Below are positions 46,989-56,434 of a stretch of 64,000 nucleotides of DNA, piece after piece. Below the pieces are notes generated by a model. The model did not search any database. It saw nothing but the letters and a program-made list of their open reading frames with translations, and was not told where the DNA came from. Origin of the DNA: an uncultured Psychroserpens sp. (GTDB lineage Bacteria; Bacteroidota; Bacteroidia; Flavobacteriales; Flavobacteriaceae). The position numbers were made by a program, and so were the translations under genes. Within the stretch, counting starts at the first letter, position 1. The number at the start of each line of letters is the position of its first letter. The stretch lies in assembly GCA_947488655.1 (NCBI GenBank), contig CANKZZ010000005.1, forward strand, positions 372,001-436,000. The letters are read 5' to 3'.

Positions 46989-48377
46989 AGAAAAAGAAAT
47001 AAGAAAATTTACGCAATACTTGACATAGAAACCACTGGCGGAAAATATAATGAAGAAGGCATTACAGAGATTGCTATCTATAAATTTGATGGTCATAAGG
47101 TAATTGATAAATTTATTAGCCTCGTCAATCCCGAACGAGAAATACAACCGTTTGTAGTTAATCTTACTGGTATTAACAGTAAAATGCTTAGGAGTGCACC
47201 TAAGTTTTACGAAGTAGCAAAACGAATTGTCGAAATAACAGAAGATTGTATTATCGTTGCCCATAACTCTCAATTTGATTATAGAATTTTACGTACCGAG
47301 TTTAAAAGATTAGAGTATACCTTTAAACGTAAAACACTCTGTACAGTTGAGCTTTCTAAGCAACTTATACCAGATCAAGCCTCTTACAGTTTAGGAAAGT
47401 TAACACGTGCTTTAGGCATACCTGTGAGTGACAGACATCGTGCTAATGGTGATGCTATGGCAACAGTTAAGTTGTTTAAAATACTCTTATCTAAAGATTT
47501 AGATAAAACTATTATTAAGGATAATGTTAAACAAGATATTACTAAACGTTTAAATGATACCCATAAATCTATCATTGATAGTTTACCCTCAATAACTGGA
47601 GTTTATTATATTCATGATGAAAATGGTGAAATCATTTACATTGGTAAAAGTAAAAACATTAAGCAACGCATCAATCAACATTTAACTAATACGAGTAAAA
47701 AGTCAAAAAAATTACAACTATTGGCAAAAACTGTAACTTATGAAGCTACAGGTAACGAGCTCGTTGCATTATTAAAAGAAAGTGAAGAAATCAAACGAAA
47801 TAAGCCCGCTTTTAATCGCGCTTTAACTCGTACTACATTTACACATGCGCTCTACAGCTTTACAGACAAAAATGGTTATATTAATTTAAAAATTGATAAA
47901 ACTAATGGTAAAGAGAAACGCATTACTTCATTTAGCAATATGCAGAGTGCTAAAAGCTTTATGTTTAAAGTTGTTGATCAATATGCTTTATGTCAAAAAT
48001 TAACAGGCCTCTACCCTACAAAAACTAATTGTTTTAATTATACCATTAAAAGTTGTAATGGTGCTTGTGTAAACGAAGAATCTCCAGAAGAGTATAACCA
48101 ACGTGTACTAGAATTAATAGCTAAAAACAGTTATGACAATAATAACATGCTTATTATAGATCAAGGTAGAGCCATCGATGAGAAAAGTGTGATATATATA
48201 GAGAATGGCGTGTTTAAAGGTTTAGGTTTCTATGAACTCAATCATCAAATTAATAATATTGATGTTTTAGAGTCTATTATTACACCTATGGAAAATAACA
48301 GAGACACCCAACATATCATCCAAAGTTATTTAAGACGCAATAAAAGGGTAAAAACAACCACATTAAAAACAATATGA
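46968..48377 (+). CDS. DEDDh exonuclease fused to GIY-YIG (UvrC/Cho-type) nuclease
   Basis: 469 residues. The N-terminal DnaQ-like 3'-5' exonuclease (about 15-180) has LDIETTGG, HNSQFDYR and HRANGDAMAT (the DEDDh acids and His). A GIY-YIG domain follows at about 205-290 (GVYYIHDENGEIIYIGKSKNIKQRINQHLT), then a UvrC-like C-terminal part with CFNYTIKSCNGACVNEE. The start is uncertain: the only canonical codon is a TTG at 46968 within the tandem repeat; relatives begin near 'YAILDIETTGG'. A DUF3857 gene overlaps the stop by 4 bases. Probably acts in DNA repair, by domain content. Confidence 0.87.
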   Translation: MRLCDFARKRNKKIYAILDIETTGGKYNEEGITEIAIYKFDGHKVIDKFISLVNPEREIQPFVVNLTGINSKMLRSAPKFYEVAKRIVEITEDCIIVAHNSQFDYRILRTEFKRLEYTFKRKTLCTVELSKQLIPDQASYSLGKLTRALGIPVSDRHRANGDAMATVKLFKILLSKDLDKTIIKDNVKQDITKRLNDTHKSIIDSLPSITGVYYIHDENGEIIYIGKSKNIKQRINQHLTNTSKKSKKLQLLAKTVTYEATGNELVALLKESEEIKRNKPAFNRALTRTTFTHALYSFTDKNGYINLKIDKTNGKEKRITSFSNMQSAKSFMFKVVDQYALCQKLTGLYPTKTNCFNYTIKSCNGACVNEESPEEYNQRVLELIAKNSYDNNNMLIIDQGRAIDEKSVIYIENGVFKGLGFYELNHQINNIDVLESIITPMENNRDTQHIIQSYLRRNKRVKTTTLKTI

Positions 48378-50335
48378 AATATTTAGCCCTTTTTATATGT
48401 TTAGCTTTCACAACACTAAATGCTCAGAATGATTTTTATTCTGAAGGTTTTGAAGTTTCCAAACCAGATATTGAGATAAACGAATTTACAAAAGACTCAA
48501 CTGCAAATGCGTTAGTGATTTATGAAGTTGGTGATAGCTATGTTGACAAATATAGTTATAGACTAAAAACGACTATAAAACGTAAATTAAAAATTCTTAA
48601 TCGTAATGGTTTTGAACATGGTACAGTTTCAATTTATCTTTATGATAACAATAATGGTAAAAAGGAAAAAGTAGAAGATATTTATGCTACTGTTTACAAT
48701 TTAGAAAACGGAAAAATAGTTAATACTAAACTCGAAAAGTCCTCAATATTTGAGGAAAACTATAATGAGAATTATAACATCGTCAAATTTGCATTACCAA
48801 ATATACAAGTAGGCTCTGTGATCACCTACAGTTATACTGTAGAGACACCTTTTATGCATAAATATAAAAGTTGGTATTTTCAAGACGACATTCCAAAACT
48901 ACATAGTGAGTATAATGCAAGTATTCCAGGAAACTGGGAGTACAACATAAAACTTGTTGGAGTCAATAAATTGACCACTAAATATTCTACTGTAGAAAAA
49001 AACTGTTTACAAATCTCTAATGGAGCAAATTCTAGTTGTGGTATCTATAAATATGTGATGAAAGATGTACCTGCCTTTGTTAATGAGAACTTCATGACAA
49101 CTAAACTAAATTATTTATCTCGTATTGAATATGAATTAAAGGTTTTTAGAGGTTTTGATGGCACTGTTGAGAACATCACTAAAACGTGGAAATCTACCGA
49201 TAAGGAAATTGAAAAAGACACAGATTTAGGTAAACAACTAAGAAGAACAAGTATTGTTAAAAACCTCTTAGACGAAACCATAACTACGGAAACTGATGAG
49301 CTCATTAAAGCGAATCAGATTTTTGAGTATGTACAAAACGAATATGTTTGGAACGAAAGTTTTAATGTACTTCAAAATGTTTCTATTAAAGATCTTATAA
49401 CTGAAAAATCTGGAAATGTAGGAGAAATCAATGCACTACTTTATAATTTATTAATTACAAATGACATTGATGCAAAGCCTATACTCTTGTCTACAAGAAA
49501 TAACGGTTTTATAACACAAGTGTATCCTGTTTTATCTGATTTCAACTATTTGATAATTAAAGTCAATATTAATGGAGAAACGTATTTGCTTGATGCTACA
49601 GATGATTTTTTAACTTTTGGTCAAATACCTTTTAGATGTCTTAACTCTTATGGTCGTCTGTTAGACTTTGATTCTAACAGTGAATGGTATCCTATAAACA
49701 TCAAAGATTATAGTGCTAAGGTGTTTAGATATGATTTTGATTTTGATGAGAATAAAACGCTAAAAGGCGATGTAAATTATTTATCTAAAGGCTATCACTC
49801 TCTCCATGATAGAGAACGTTATTTTACAAATATTGAAACTTTTAAAAACAACCTCATTAATAAAAACAATTCTTTAGAAATTTCAGGATTTGATAGTAAT
49901 GATACACAAAAAACAAGTGCAGACTTTAACTTAAGTTTTCAAATTGAACATTCACCAGATGAAGTAGGCAACACTATTTATATCAATCCTTTTATAATAA
50001 AGTATTTTGATAAAAACCCATTTCAACTGCAAGAGCGTAGTTATCCAATAGATTTTGGTTATAAGGATACCTATACGTATGGTATAAAAATCAATATTGA
50101 CGATACTTTTATTATTAAATCTTTACCTGAGTCAATGAGTTTAGCGCTACCAAACAATAAAGGTTCATTTATTTTCTCGACAAAACAGGAAGAAAATTCA
50201 GTAATAATATATTTTAAACTATCTTTTAAAGAGGCAATTTATGAGCCAGTTTTTTATGATGGATTAAAAAAACTACTTGAACAAGTTATTAATACACAAA
50301 ACAACTCTCTAATTGTCTTAGAGAAAAAACAATAA
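48374..50335 (+). CDS. DUF3857 / transglutaminase-like protein, exported
   Basis: 653 residues with a signal peptide (MKYLALFICLAFTTLNAQ). It carries a DUF3857 domain (about 60-230), then a transglutaminase-core-like domain (about 290-400: IFEYVQNEYVWNESFNV, SGNVGEINALLYNLLITNDIDAKPILLSTRNNG, YLLDATDDFLTFG). The Cys expected in an active transglutaminase is replaced: the position reads SGNVGEINALL, so peptidase activity is doubtful. Probably periplasmic. The ATG overlaps the exonuclease stop by four bases (ATGA), so the two are coupled. Confidence 0.85.
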   Translation: MKYLALFICLAFTTLNAQNDFYSEGFEVSKPDIEINEFTKDSTANALVIYEVGDSYVDKYSYRLKTTIKRKLKILNRNGFEHGTVSIYLYDNNNGKKEKVEDIYATVYNLENGKIVNTKLEKSSIFEENYNENYNIVKFALPNIQVGSVITYSYTVETPFMHKYKSWYFQDDIPKLHSEYNASIPGNWEYNIKLVGVNKLTTKYSTVEKNCLQISNGANSSCGIYKYVMKDVPAFVNENFMTTKLNYLSRIEYELKVFRGFDGTVENITKTWKSTDKEIEKDTDLGKQLRRTSIVKNLLDETITTETDELIKANQIFEYVQNEYVWNESFNVLQNVSIKDLITEKSGNVGEINALLYNLLITNDIDAKPILLSTRNNGFITQVYPVLSDFNYLIIKVNINGETYLLDATDDFLTFGQIPFRCLNSYGRLLDFDSNSEWYPINIKDYSAKVFRYDFDFDENKTLKGDVNYLSKGYHSLHDRERYFTNIETFKNNLINKNNSLEISGFDSNDTQKTSADFNLSFQIEHSPDEVGNTIYINPFIIKYFDKNPFQLQERSYPIDFGYKDTYTYGIKINIDDTFIIKSLPESMSLALPNNKGSFIFSTKQEENSVIIYFKLSFKEAIYEPVFYDGLKKLLEQVINTQNNSLIVLEKKQ

Positions 50336-50343
50336 AGTTTTAG

Positions 50344-50351
50344 TACATTTG
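50344..50351 (+). promoter_or_regulatory. -7 element (TACATTTG) of the K+ channel gene, 5 bases before ATG
   Basis: Perfect TAnnTTTG; five bases separate it from the ATG at 50357, so a leaderless transcript is expected. Confidence 0.55.
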
Positions 50352-50356
50352 ATTTA

Positions 50357-51223
50357 ATGAGTACCAACAACACAACTAGTAACTGGAAAGATAAACTTCA
50401 TGAAATAATTTATGAAGCAGATACTCCTGCTGGTAAAATATTTGATATTGTATTACTTATTTTTATTGTTGCCAGTATTGCATTAGTAATGCTAGAGAGT
50501 GTGCATCATATTGATGATAAATATCATCAATACCTATATTATGGAGAATGGTTAGTTACCATTTTGTTCTCTATTGAATATGTTGCAAGAGTTATTACAG
50601 TGCGTAAACCATGGAAATATATTTTTAGTTTCTACGGTATTGTTGATTTTCTATCAACAATACCAATGTATATATCTTTTATTTTTGCTGGTTCACATGC
50701 TTTGGTAACATTGCGAGCTCTTCGATTACTTCGTGTATTTAGAATTTTGAAACTTGCGCGTTATTTAGGTGCATCAAATCAACTTAAAGATTCTATCATT
50801 GCCAGTCGTGTTAAAATTGCAGTATTTCTATTTGCAGTTATTATTTCATCTGTAATATTTGGCACCATTATGTATTTAGTTGAGGGTGAAGAAAACGGAT
50901 TTACAAACATACCAAAAAGTGTATATTGGTGTATTGTGACGCTTACAACTGTTGGTTTTGGAGATATTGCACCACAAACTGCGCTTGGACAATTTATTAC
51001 TTCTATAATTATGATTTTGGGATATGGTATTATTGCTGTACCAACAGGTATTGTATCTGCAGAGTATGTAAAAAGCAGTAACAAAAGAGAAAAAGAAATT
51101 GCAGAAGGAAAATTACCTCAAGAGTTACAGTTAAACACACAGTCTTGTAGTAATTGTCATGCAAGTGATCACAGAGACATTGCTAATCATTGTCATAATT
51201 GTGGGCATAAATTACATCTATAA
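50357..51223 (+). CDS. Voltage-gated-like potassium channel with C-terminal zinc ribbon
   Basis: 288 residues, six transmembrane helices. S4 carries spaced arginines in LRALRLLRVFRILKLARYL, and the pore holds the K+ selectivity filter in TTVGFGDIAP. After S6 a short cytoplasmic tail ends with a four-cysteine ribbon, CSNCH...CHNCGH, which is uncommon for the family and could bind zinc. An inner-membrane ion channel of the Kv type; gating signal unknown. Confidence 0.93.
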   Translation: MSTNNTTSNWKDKLHEIIYEADTPAGKIFDIVLLIFIVASIALVMLESVHHIDDKYHQYLYYGEWLVTILFSIEYVARVITVRKPWKYIFSFYGIVDFLSTIPMYISFIFAGSHALVTLRALRLLRVFRILKLARYLGASNQLKDSIIASRVKIAVFLFAVIISSVIFGTIMYLVEGEENGFTNIPKSVYWCIVTLTTVGFGDIAPQTALGQFITSIIMILGYGIIAVPTGIVSAEYVKSSNKREKEIAEGKLPQELQLNTQSCSNCHASDHRDIANHCHNCGHKLHL

Positions 51224-51242
51224 TTTACTATAAAACCTTAAC

Positions 51243-52166
51243 ATTATCTCACTAAAACAACAAATACTTATTTCAATTGTTGGACCTACTGCTATAGGAA
51301 AAACTGCACTTAGTATATTATTAGCTAAGCACTTTAATACCGAAATCATTTCGGCAGACTCAAGACAATTTTACAGCGAAATGCAAATAGGCACAGCAGC
51401 TCCTACTCTAGTTGAGCTTGAAGCTGCACCTCACCATTTTATCAAACATATATCAATAAACAATGATTATAATGTTGGTACTTATGAGAGAGAGGCAATC
51501 GCTTTACTTAATAAACTTTACAAAAAGCATAGTATTGTTATAATGGTTGGTGGTTCTGGCTTATACGTTAATGCTGTTACTAAAGGTTTAGATGAACTGC
51601 CTAAGGTAGATCATAACATTAGAGAAGAATTAAATAATAGATTTCAAAAAGATGGTCTTGAAGGTTTACAATTTCAGCTAAGAGAATTAGACCCAAAAGC
51701 ATACGCTACAATTGCAATAGATAACCCACAAAGACTAATTAGAGCATTAGAAGTGTGTTTATCTAGTGGGCAGCCTTACACGTCTTTTTTAACTGCTAAA
51801 AATAAAAACCGAAATTTTAAAACTATCACTATTGGTCTTACTGCCGATAGAGAGATTATTTATGACCGCATTAATAAACGCGTTGATTTAATGATTAAAG
51901 AAGGCTTGCTAGATGAAGTTGAGTCATTATTACCACATAAAAATTTAAATGCACTAAAAACAGTTGGGTATAGAGAACTATTTAATTTTTTAGATAACGA
52001 ATGGACTTATGATTTTGCCATTGCCGAAATAAAGAAAAACACCAGACGGTTTGCAAAAAGACAGTTAACATGGTTTAAAAAGGACGAATCTACAATATGG
52101 TTTGATTATAAAACCGATGTAAATGTAATTATTGAAGCTATTAATAAGAGAATTAAGATGTTATAA
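51243..52166 (+). CDS. miaA: tRNA dimethylallyltransferase MiaA (non-canonical start)
   Basis: Adds a dimethylallyl group to A37 of tRNAs reading UNN codons. The P-loop GPTAIGKTAL and the following SADSRQFYSEMQIGTAAPT lie upstream of the first ATG (51381), so the true start is earlier. Upstream, the frame is open back to a stop at 51231 with no ATG, GTG or TTG; ATT at 51243 or ATC at 51246 are the only near-standard initiators, giving about 307 residues, a normal MiaA length. Downstream motifs GGSGLYVNAVTKGLDELP and QRLIRALEV are intact. Ends before a cold-shock gene. Confidence 0.82.
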   Translation: MISLKQQILISIVGPTAIGKTALSILLAKHFNTEIISADSRQFYSEMQIGTAAPTLVELEAAPHHFIKHISINNDYNVGTYEREAIALLNKLYKKHSIVIMVGGSGLYVNAVTKGLDELPKVDHNIREELNNRFQKDGLEGLQFQLRELDPKAYATIAIDNPQRLIRALEVCLSSGQPYTSFLTAKNKNRNFKTITIGLTADREIIYDRINKRVDLMIKEGLLDEVESLLPHKNLNALKTVGYRELFNFLDNEWTYDFAIAEIKKNTRRFAKRQLTWFKKDESTIWFDYKTDVNVIIEAINKRIKML

Positions 52167-52200
52167 AAATATTAGTTTTTAAATAAAAACTCAAAAAACC

Positions 52201-52229
52201 TTGTTTACAATTAAATAACACTACATTTG
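52201..52229 (+). promoter_or_regulatory. Promoter of the cold-shock gene
   Basis: TTG at 52201-52203, 18 bases, then TACATTTG at 52222-52229. The leader before the ATG is about 20 bases. Confidence 0.78.
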
Positions 52230-52254
52230 CACTTCAATTAATTTAATATATATT

Positions 52255-52446
52255 ATGAGTAAAGGTACAGTAAAATTCTTCAACGATTCTAAAGGATTTG
52301 GATTTATTACAGAAGAAGGAAATGACAAAGAACACTTTGTACACATTTCAGGTTTAATCGACGAGATTAGAGAAGGAGATACAGTTGAATTTGATTTAAC
52401 TGAAGGCAAAAAAGGATTGAACGCAGTAAACGTAAAAGTTATCTAA
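52255..52446 (+). CDS. Cold shock protein (CspA family)
   Basis: 63 residues, a single cold-shock domain that binds single-stranded RNA or DNA. RNP1 is KGFGFI and RNP2 is HFVHIS, inside 'SKGTVKFFNDSKGFGFITEEGNDKEHFVHISGL'. Strong promoter before and terminator after make this a monocistronic, abundantly expressed gene. No long cold-sensing leader is present (about 20 bases), so any cold response would not rely on a long structured 5' region. Confidence 0.95.
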   Translation: MSKGTVKFFNDSKGFGFITEEGNDKEHFVHISGLIDEIREGDTVEFDLTEGKKGLNAVNVKVI

Positions 52447-52465
52447 TATTTCGATATTTTTTAAT

Positions 52466-52497
52466 AAAAAAGCCAATCTTAATGATTGGCTTTTTTT
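52466..52497 (+). terminator. Terminator after the cold-shock gene
   Basis: Perfect stem AAAGCCAATC / GATTGGCTTT with a 5-base loop and T run; also usable by the response-regulator gene on the minus strand. Confidence 0.88.
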
Positions 52498-52517
52498 ATA
52501 TCTAATACTTTGTGAGC

Positions 52518-53228
52518 TTAAACTTCTTGGTTTACTACCAATCTAAATCCTTCTCCATGTATATTTAGTATTTCTACTTTTGGATCTAATTTTAAATACT
52601 TTCTAAGTTTTGCAATGTAAACGTCCATACTTCTAGATGTGAAGTAATTATCGTCTCTCCAAATTTTTGTTAATGCTAATTCTCTTGGCATTAAATCATT
52701 TTCATGAAGCGCTAACATACGTAGTAATTCATTTTCCTTTGGTGATAATTTTATTGGATCTTTACCATCAAACTTTAAAAAACGAAGCTTAGAGTTTAAA
52801 TCAAACCTTCCTATTTTAAATTCAAATTGTTTACTATCTGCAATTGTATCTGTAGCCTTACGTTGTATAATTGCCTTAATTTTCATTAAAAGCACTTCGC
52901 TATCAAATGGTTTATTTAAATAATCATCTGCTCCAACTTTATAACCTTTAAGAACATCTTCTTTCATGGCTTTAGCAGTTAAGAAAATAATTGGCACATC
53001 GGTATTTTTTTCTCTAATTTCTTTAGCTAGAGTAAAACCATCTTTATATGGCATCATGACATCTAAAATACATAGGTCATAATCGTCTTTCTTAAATTTT
53101 TCGAAACCTTCCATTCCGTTCTTGGCATGAACAACATCATAATCGTTCATATTTAAATAATCTTTTAATACGGTACCAAAGTTTGGATCGTCTTCAACTA
53201 AAAGTATTTTCTTATTTTGCTCTTCCAT
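52518..53228 (-). CDS. OmpR-family response regulator (RprY-like)
   Basis: 236 residues: receiver domain with D56 in LDVMMP and Lys in YLNKPF, and a C-terminal winged-helix DNA-binding domain (about 135-230: FELLRMLALHENDLMPRELALTKIWRDDNYFTSRSMDVYIAKLRKYL). It starts 3 bases after the stop of a histidine kinase gene, its partner. The pair resembles RprXY of Bacteroides, a two-component system known to affect envelope and tetracycline responses; the resemblance is by order and overall sequence only. Confidence 0.93.
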   Translation of the reverse strand: MEEQNKKILLVEDDPNFGTVLKDYLNMNDYDVVHAKNGMEGFEKFKKDDYDLCILDVMMPYKDGFTLAKEIREKNTDVPIIFLTAKAMKEDVLKGYKVGADDYLNKPFDSEVLLMKIKAIIQRKATDTIADSKQFEFKIGRFDLNSKLRFLKFDGKDPIKLSPKENELLRMLALHENDLMPRELALTKIWRDDNYFTSRSMDVYIAKLRKYLKLDPKVEILNIHGEGFRLVVNQEV

Positions 53229-53231
53229 AAT

Positions 53232-54812
53232 TTATGATATTAGTGGTAGTTTTATTGTAAACGTGCTACCTTTTCCTTTTTCACTTTCTACTGATATGTG
53301 ACCTTGATGGTCATCAACTATTCTCTTTACATAAGCCAAGCCTAAGCCATGACCTTTTACATTGTGTACATTTCCTGTATGTTCTCTATAAAACTTCTCA
53401 AAAACACGTTTTTGAACTTGTTTAGACATTCCGTTTCCTTGATCTGATATTTTAATAAGTATAAAGTGACCTATATTTTCTGTAAAAACATCAATTTTAG
53501 GTTCTCCATCACTATACTTAATTGCGTTATCTAAAATATTAACAATGACATTTGTAAAATGCGTTTCGTTAGCTAATACCGATGCTTGATCTGCATTTAA
53601 ATGAGTTTTTACATAACCATTACGATCTTCTACAATTAACTCTACGTGAGTAATAGCATCTTCTATTAAGTCGTTAAGTTCTACCCTTTCCTTACTTATA
53701 TTAAGCTCATTCTTTTCTAGTTTAGAAATACGCAACACATTTTCTACCTGAGCATGCATACGCTTATTCTCATCTTTAATCATGTTTAAATAACGCATTA
53801 CTTTTTCTTGATCTCCAATAATTTTTGGATTTCTAATAGAGTCTATAGCCAAATTAATAGTTGCTATAGGCGTTTTAAACTCATGGGTCATATTATTAAT
53901 AAAATCTGTCTTAATTTGTGATATTTGACGTTGTCTTATTAATTGATAAATTGCACTAGAATATGCTATAATTATTATTGAGGTAAATACAATAGATAAT
54001 ACAATCATACTTAAAATAGAAGAAATTAAATACTTTCTTCTCTCAGGAAAATCTACATACAAAGAAAAATTACTTCTACTCTCATTATCTAAAAAAACAG
54101 GTATTCCTATTGTGGTTTTAGGCGTGAGTTCAAAATTTTCTGATCGTATTTTTGTAGATAAATCTTTATCATAAATTGCATACTCAAATGTGGTGTTAAT
54201 ACCACTAATAGTAAATTGAGATTTTAATAATTCTAAAACCTCAGCATTAGAAATACGTTTGTATACTGGATAATTTTTATAAACAGCTCGATAATTTTTT
54301 TTATAAAAACTTCGACCTAATTCATCCATTGTACTGTAGTCTCTATAAGTTTGTATAGGTTGTAAGTTTATTTGACCATCTATAGGGCTACGCTCAAACA
54401 CGTTAGTTTCGCTTCTACTGGTAAATCTCTTAATATCTATACTGTCTGCTGTACCAATGTCAAAGAACAAGGACGGAACTTTAAAACTTTCTTCTGAAAT
54501 TATGTTTTCAAATCGTGTTGCTTGATTTGTTTCTTCATTAAATGAATCAAAAATCAAAAGTTGTTTTATCTCACTTGTATCTGGTGTTCTACCATTTTTT
54601 ATAACCTCCTTGTAAAGTCTGTCAAAACTTAAAAGTTCTTTATCTTCTATAGCTTTTGATACTAAACTAAGAGAACGAAACACATCAGAAGTAAATTGTT
54701 TTTCTTCCTTCTCTAATGCGTTATTGATATAAAATGCTTGAACGAAAATGATACCAATGAGAGACAAACTCATTAAAATCACTAACAAAACGAATAGCTT
54801 TTTGCCCATCAT
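53232..54812 (-). CDS. Membrane sensor histidine kinase (RprX-like)
   Basis: 526 residues. Transmembrane helices at about 6-27 and 262-284 frame a large periplasmic domain. The HisKA H box is H310 (NNMTHEFKTPIATI), and the HATPase has VILDNAIKYS (N box), DQGNGMSKQ and GHGLGLAYVK (G boxes). It is a complete kinase. A -7 element (TAAATTTG) ends 1 base before the first ATG and 4 bases before the second (54809), so translation may start on a leaderless message at the second ATG. The response regulator gene follows directly. Confidence 0.94.
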   Translation of the reverse strand: MMGKKLFVLLVILMSLSLIGIIFVQAFYINNALEKEEKQFTSDVFRSLSLVSKAIEDKELLSFDRLYKEVIKNGRTPDTSEIKQLLIFDSFNEETNQATRFENIISEESFKVPSLFFDIGTADSIDIKRFTSRSETNVFERSPIDGQINLQPIQTYRDYSTMDELGRSFYKKNYRAVYKNYPVYKRISNAEVLELLKSQFTISGINTTFEYAIYDKDLSTKIRSENFELTPKTTIGIPVFLDNESRSNFSLYVDFPERRKYLISSILSMIVLSIVFTSIIIIAYSSAIYQLIRQRQISQIKTDFINNMTHEFKTPIATINLAIDSIRNPKIIGDQEKVMRYLNMIKDENKRMHAQVENVLRISKLEKNELNISKERVELNDLIEDAITHVELIVEDRNGYVKTHLNADQASVLANETHFTNVIVNILDNAIKYSDGEPKIDVFTENIGHFILIKISDQGNGMSKQVQKRVFEKFYREHTGNVHNVKGHGLGLAYVKRIVDDHQGHISVESEKGKGSTFTIKLPLIS

Positions 54813-54813
54813 C

Positions 54814-54821
54814 CAAATTTA
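54814..54821 (-). promoter_or_regulatory. -7 element (TAAATTTG) of the RprX-like kinase
   Basis: Perfect TAnnTTTG on the minus strand, 4 bases before the second in-frame ATG (54809). Confidence 0.5.
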
Positions 54822-54872
54822 ATATTTTAACATTTAGAATGATTGCTGTTTAACCTTACATTAACAAATATG

Positions 54873-55472
54873 TTAATTTTTGAGTTTCTTAATTTGTTTG
54901 AGAATAGATTGGTGCGTCTTTATAACCTGAGCGTTAGTTTCTGCTAAGATATTATTAGTGATTACAAAATGAGATTTCTTAATTTTATCTTCATCACTCA
55001 TTTGATTTTTTATAATCGCTTCTATTTTAGATTTACTAGAGTTATCTCTTTTCATAACACGAGATATGCGTTGATCTAAATCGGCAATAACTGTTATTAT
55101 AAAATCAAATTCGGCTTCTTTATTATGTTCAAAAATAATTGCAGCTTCCTTAATTACATAGGGTGCATTTTGCTTTTTAAGCCAACGATTAAAATGAGAG
55201 GCTACTTTTGGATGCACAATAGCATTCATTTTTAGTAAATAGTCTTTATTATTAAAGATTTTTGATGCTATTAGTGGCTTATTAAGTGTATTACTTATAT
55301 AAACCTCTTCCCCAAATAATGCTATAAGTTTTCTTTTTATAACCTTAGACCTTAACATTAATAGTTTTGCCTCATCATCGGCTATATAAATAGGTACGCC
55401 TAACGATTTAAAATAGTTGGCTACGGTAGTTTTACCACTACCTATTCCTCCTGTAAGTCCTACAATTATCAT
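54873..55472 (-). CDS. coaE: Dephospho-CoA kinase
   Basis: Cytoplasmic last step of coenzyme A synthesis. 199 residues with P-loop GLTGGIGSGKTTVAN at the N-terminus, YIADDEAK, and LIASKIFNNKDYLLKMNAIVHPKV as family hallmarks. Its start overlaps the stop of the YbbR-like gene by 4 bases (ATGA arrangement), so it is cotranscribed and translationally coupled with it. Followed after 60 bases by the kinase-regulator pair. Confidence 0.95.
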   Translation of the reverse strand: MIIVGLTGGIGSGKTTVANYFKSLGVPIYIADDEAKLLMLRSKVIKRKLIALFGEEVYISNTLNKPLIASKIFNNKDYLLKMNAIVHPKVASHFNRWLKKQNAPYVIKEAAIIFEHNKEAEFDFIITVIADLDQRISRVMKRDNSSKSKIEAIIKNQMSDEDKIKKSHFVITNNILAETNAQVIKTHQSILKQIKKLKN

Positions 55473-56434
55473 TTTATAATATATTCTACTTTATTTTGTT
55501 TCATTCTAGCCGATTTTACTTTGGCAGAGTTTACGATAAGTTTAGGTTTAAAAAATGAGTTATTAGAATTTAAGACCTCATTATAGTTACATTCAATTAT
55601 AAAATCAGATGGTTTAATATCGTTATAATCATCTAGACTTAAATAATAAGATACTTTTATGTGCTTCGGAAAATAATTTATCTCAACTGAATTAGGCAAG
55701 TTTAAGATAGTAATAGGTATATCAAATGTGCCTTCAGTAAATTTATCAACTTGAGCACTAACATTTACCTTCGTAGCCGATAGTTTTAATTTATCTGATG
55801 CATTCGGAAATTCTAAATCTAAGGTTGAATTGATATTAGTTTTAACATCTTCAAAATCTAGACGTTTAGTATTTATAAAATTAATAGTATCTATTTGTTT
55901 TTCTGCACCTATAATATTAACCGAGTCTGGTTTAATTTCTACACCATTTAAAGTATCATAACCAGGTACAAAATTAATTTTAGATGTTAAAACTACAGGG
56001 ACCTTCTTCACACTTAACGTTCCAAAAGGTAACAAAAGCGTATCTGGTTTAACCGAAATAATCTCTACATTATTACCTAAAAATTGTTTTAAATCATAAA
56101 CACTTTTATCTGCAAGCCACACGTAGGTATTATCATTTATATAGGTGCTATTTTTAAAATCTAGTTGATAATTTTGGTCATAAAAGTAATAAGATAACAG
56201 TTTAAAACCATGAGTAGAAACCGTAACATTTACTTTTGGTATACTGTCTAACGTTATAATGTTTTTATCTGGTAAATTTTTATATTGAATGGTAAACGGA
56301 ATGGTCTCAACGTAGGTTTCAGATAGTTTTGTAATAACCAAAATTAAAAATGCTAATAAAAAGAAAAGTCCAAAAACATTTAGTTTTTTACTTTTAATAG
56401 ACCTTCCTAATTTAGCTTGTAAACTTTTTACCAT
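55469..56434 (-). CDS. YbbR-like domain protein
   Basis: 321 residues: one N-terminal membrane helix (about 20-40, LNVFGLFFLLAFLILVI) and an extracytoplasmic chain of YbbR-like beta domains ('KNLPDKNIITLDSIPKVNVTVSTHGF', 'LPFGTLSVKKVPVVLTSKINFVPGYDTL'). In other bacteria YbbR proteins regulate cyclic-di-AMP synthases; no such gene is seen here. It overlaps the glycosyltransferase at its 5' end by 23 bases and coaE at its 3' end by 4, forming one operon. Confidence 0.88.
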   Translation of the reverse strand: MVKSLQAKLGRSIKSKKLNVFGLFFLLAFLILVITKLSETYVETIPFTIQYKNLPDKNIITLDSIPKVNVTVSTHGFKLLSYYFYDQNYQLDFKNSTYINDNTYVWLADKSVYDLKQFLGNNVEIISVKPDTLLLPFGTLSVKKVPVVLTSKINFVPGYDTLNGVEIKPDSVNIIGAEKQIDTINFINTKRLDFEDVKTNINSTLDLEFPNASDKLKLSATKVNVSAQVDKFTEGTFDIPITILNLPNSVEINYFPKHIKVSYYLSLDDYNDIKPSDFIIECNYNEVLNSNNSFFKPKLIVNSAKVKSARMKQNKVEYIIK

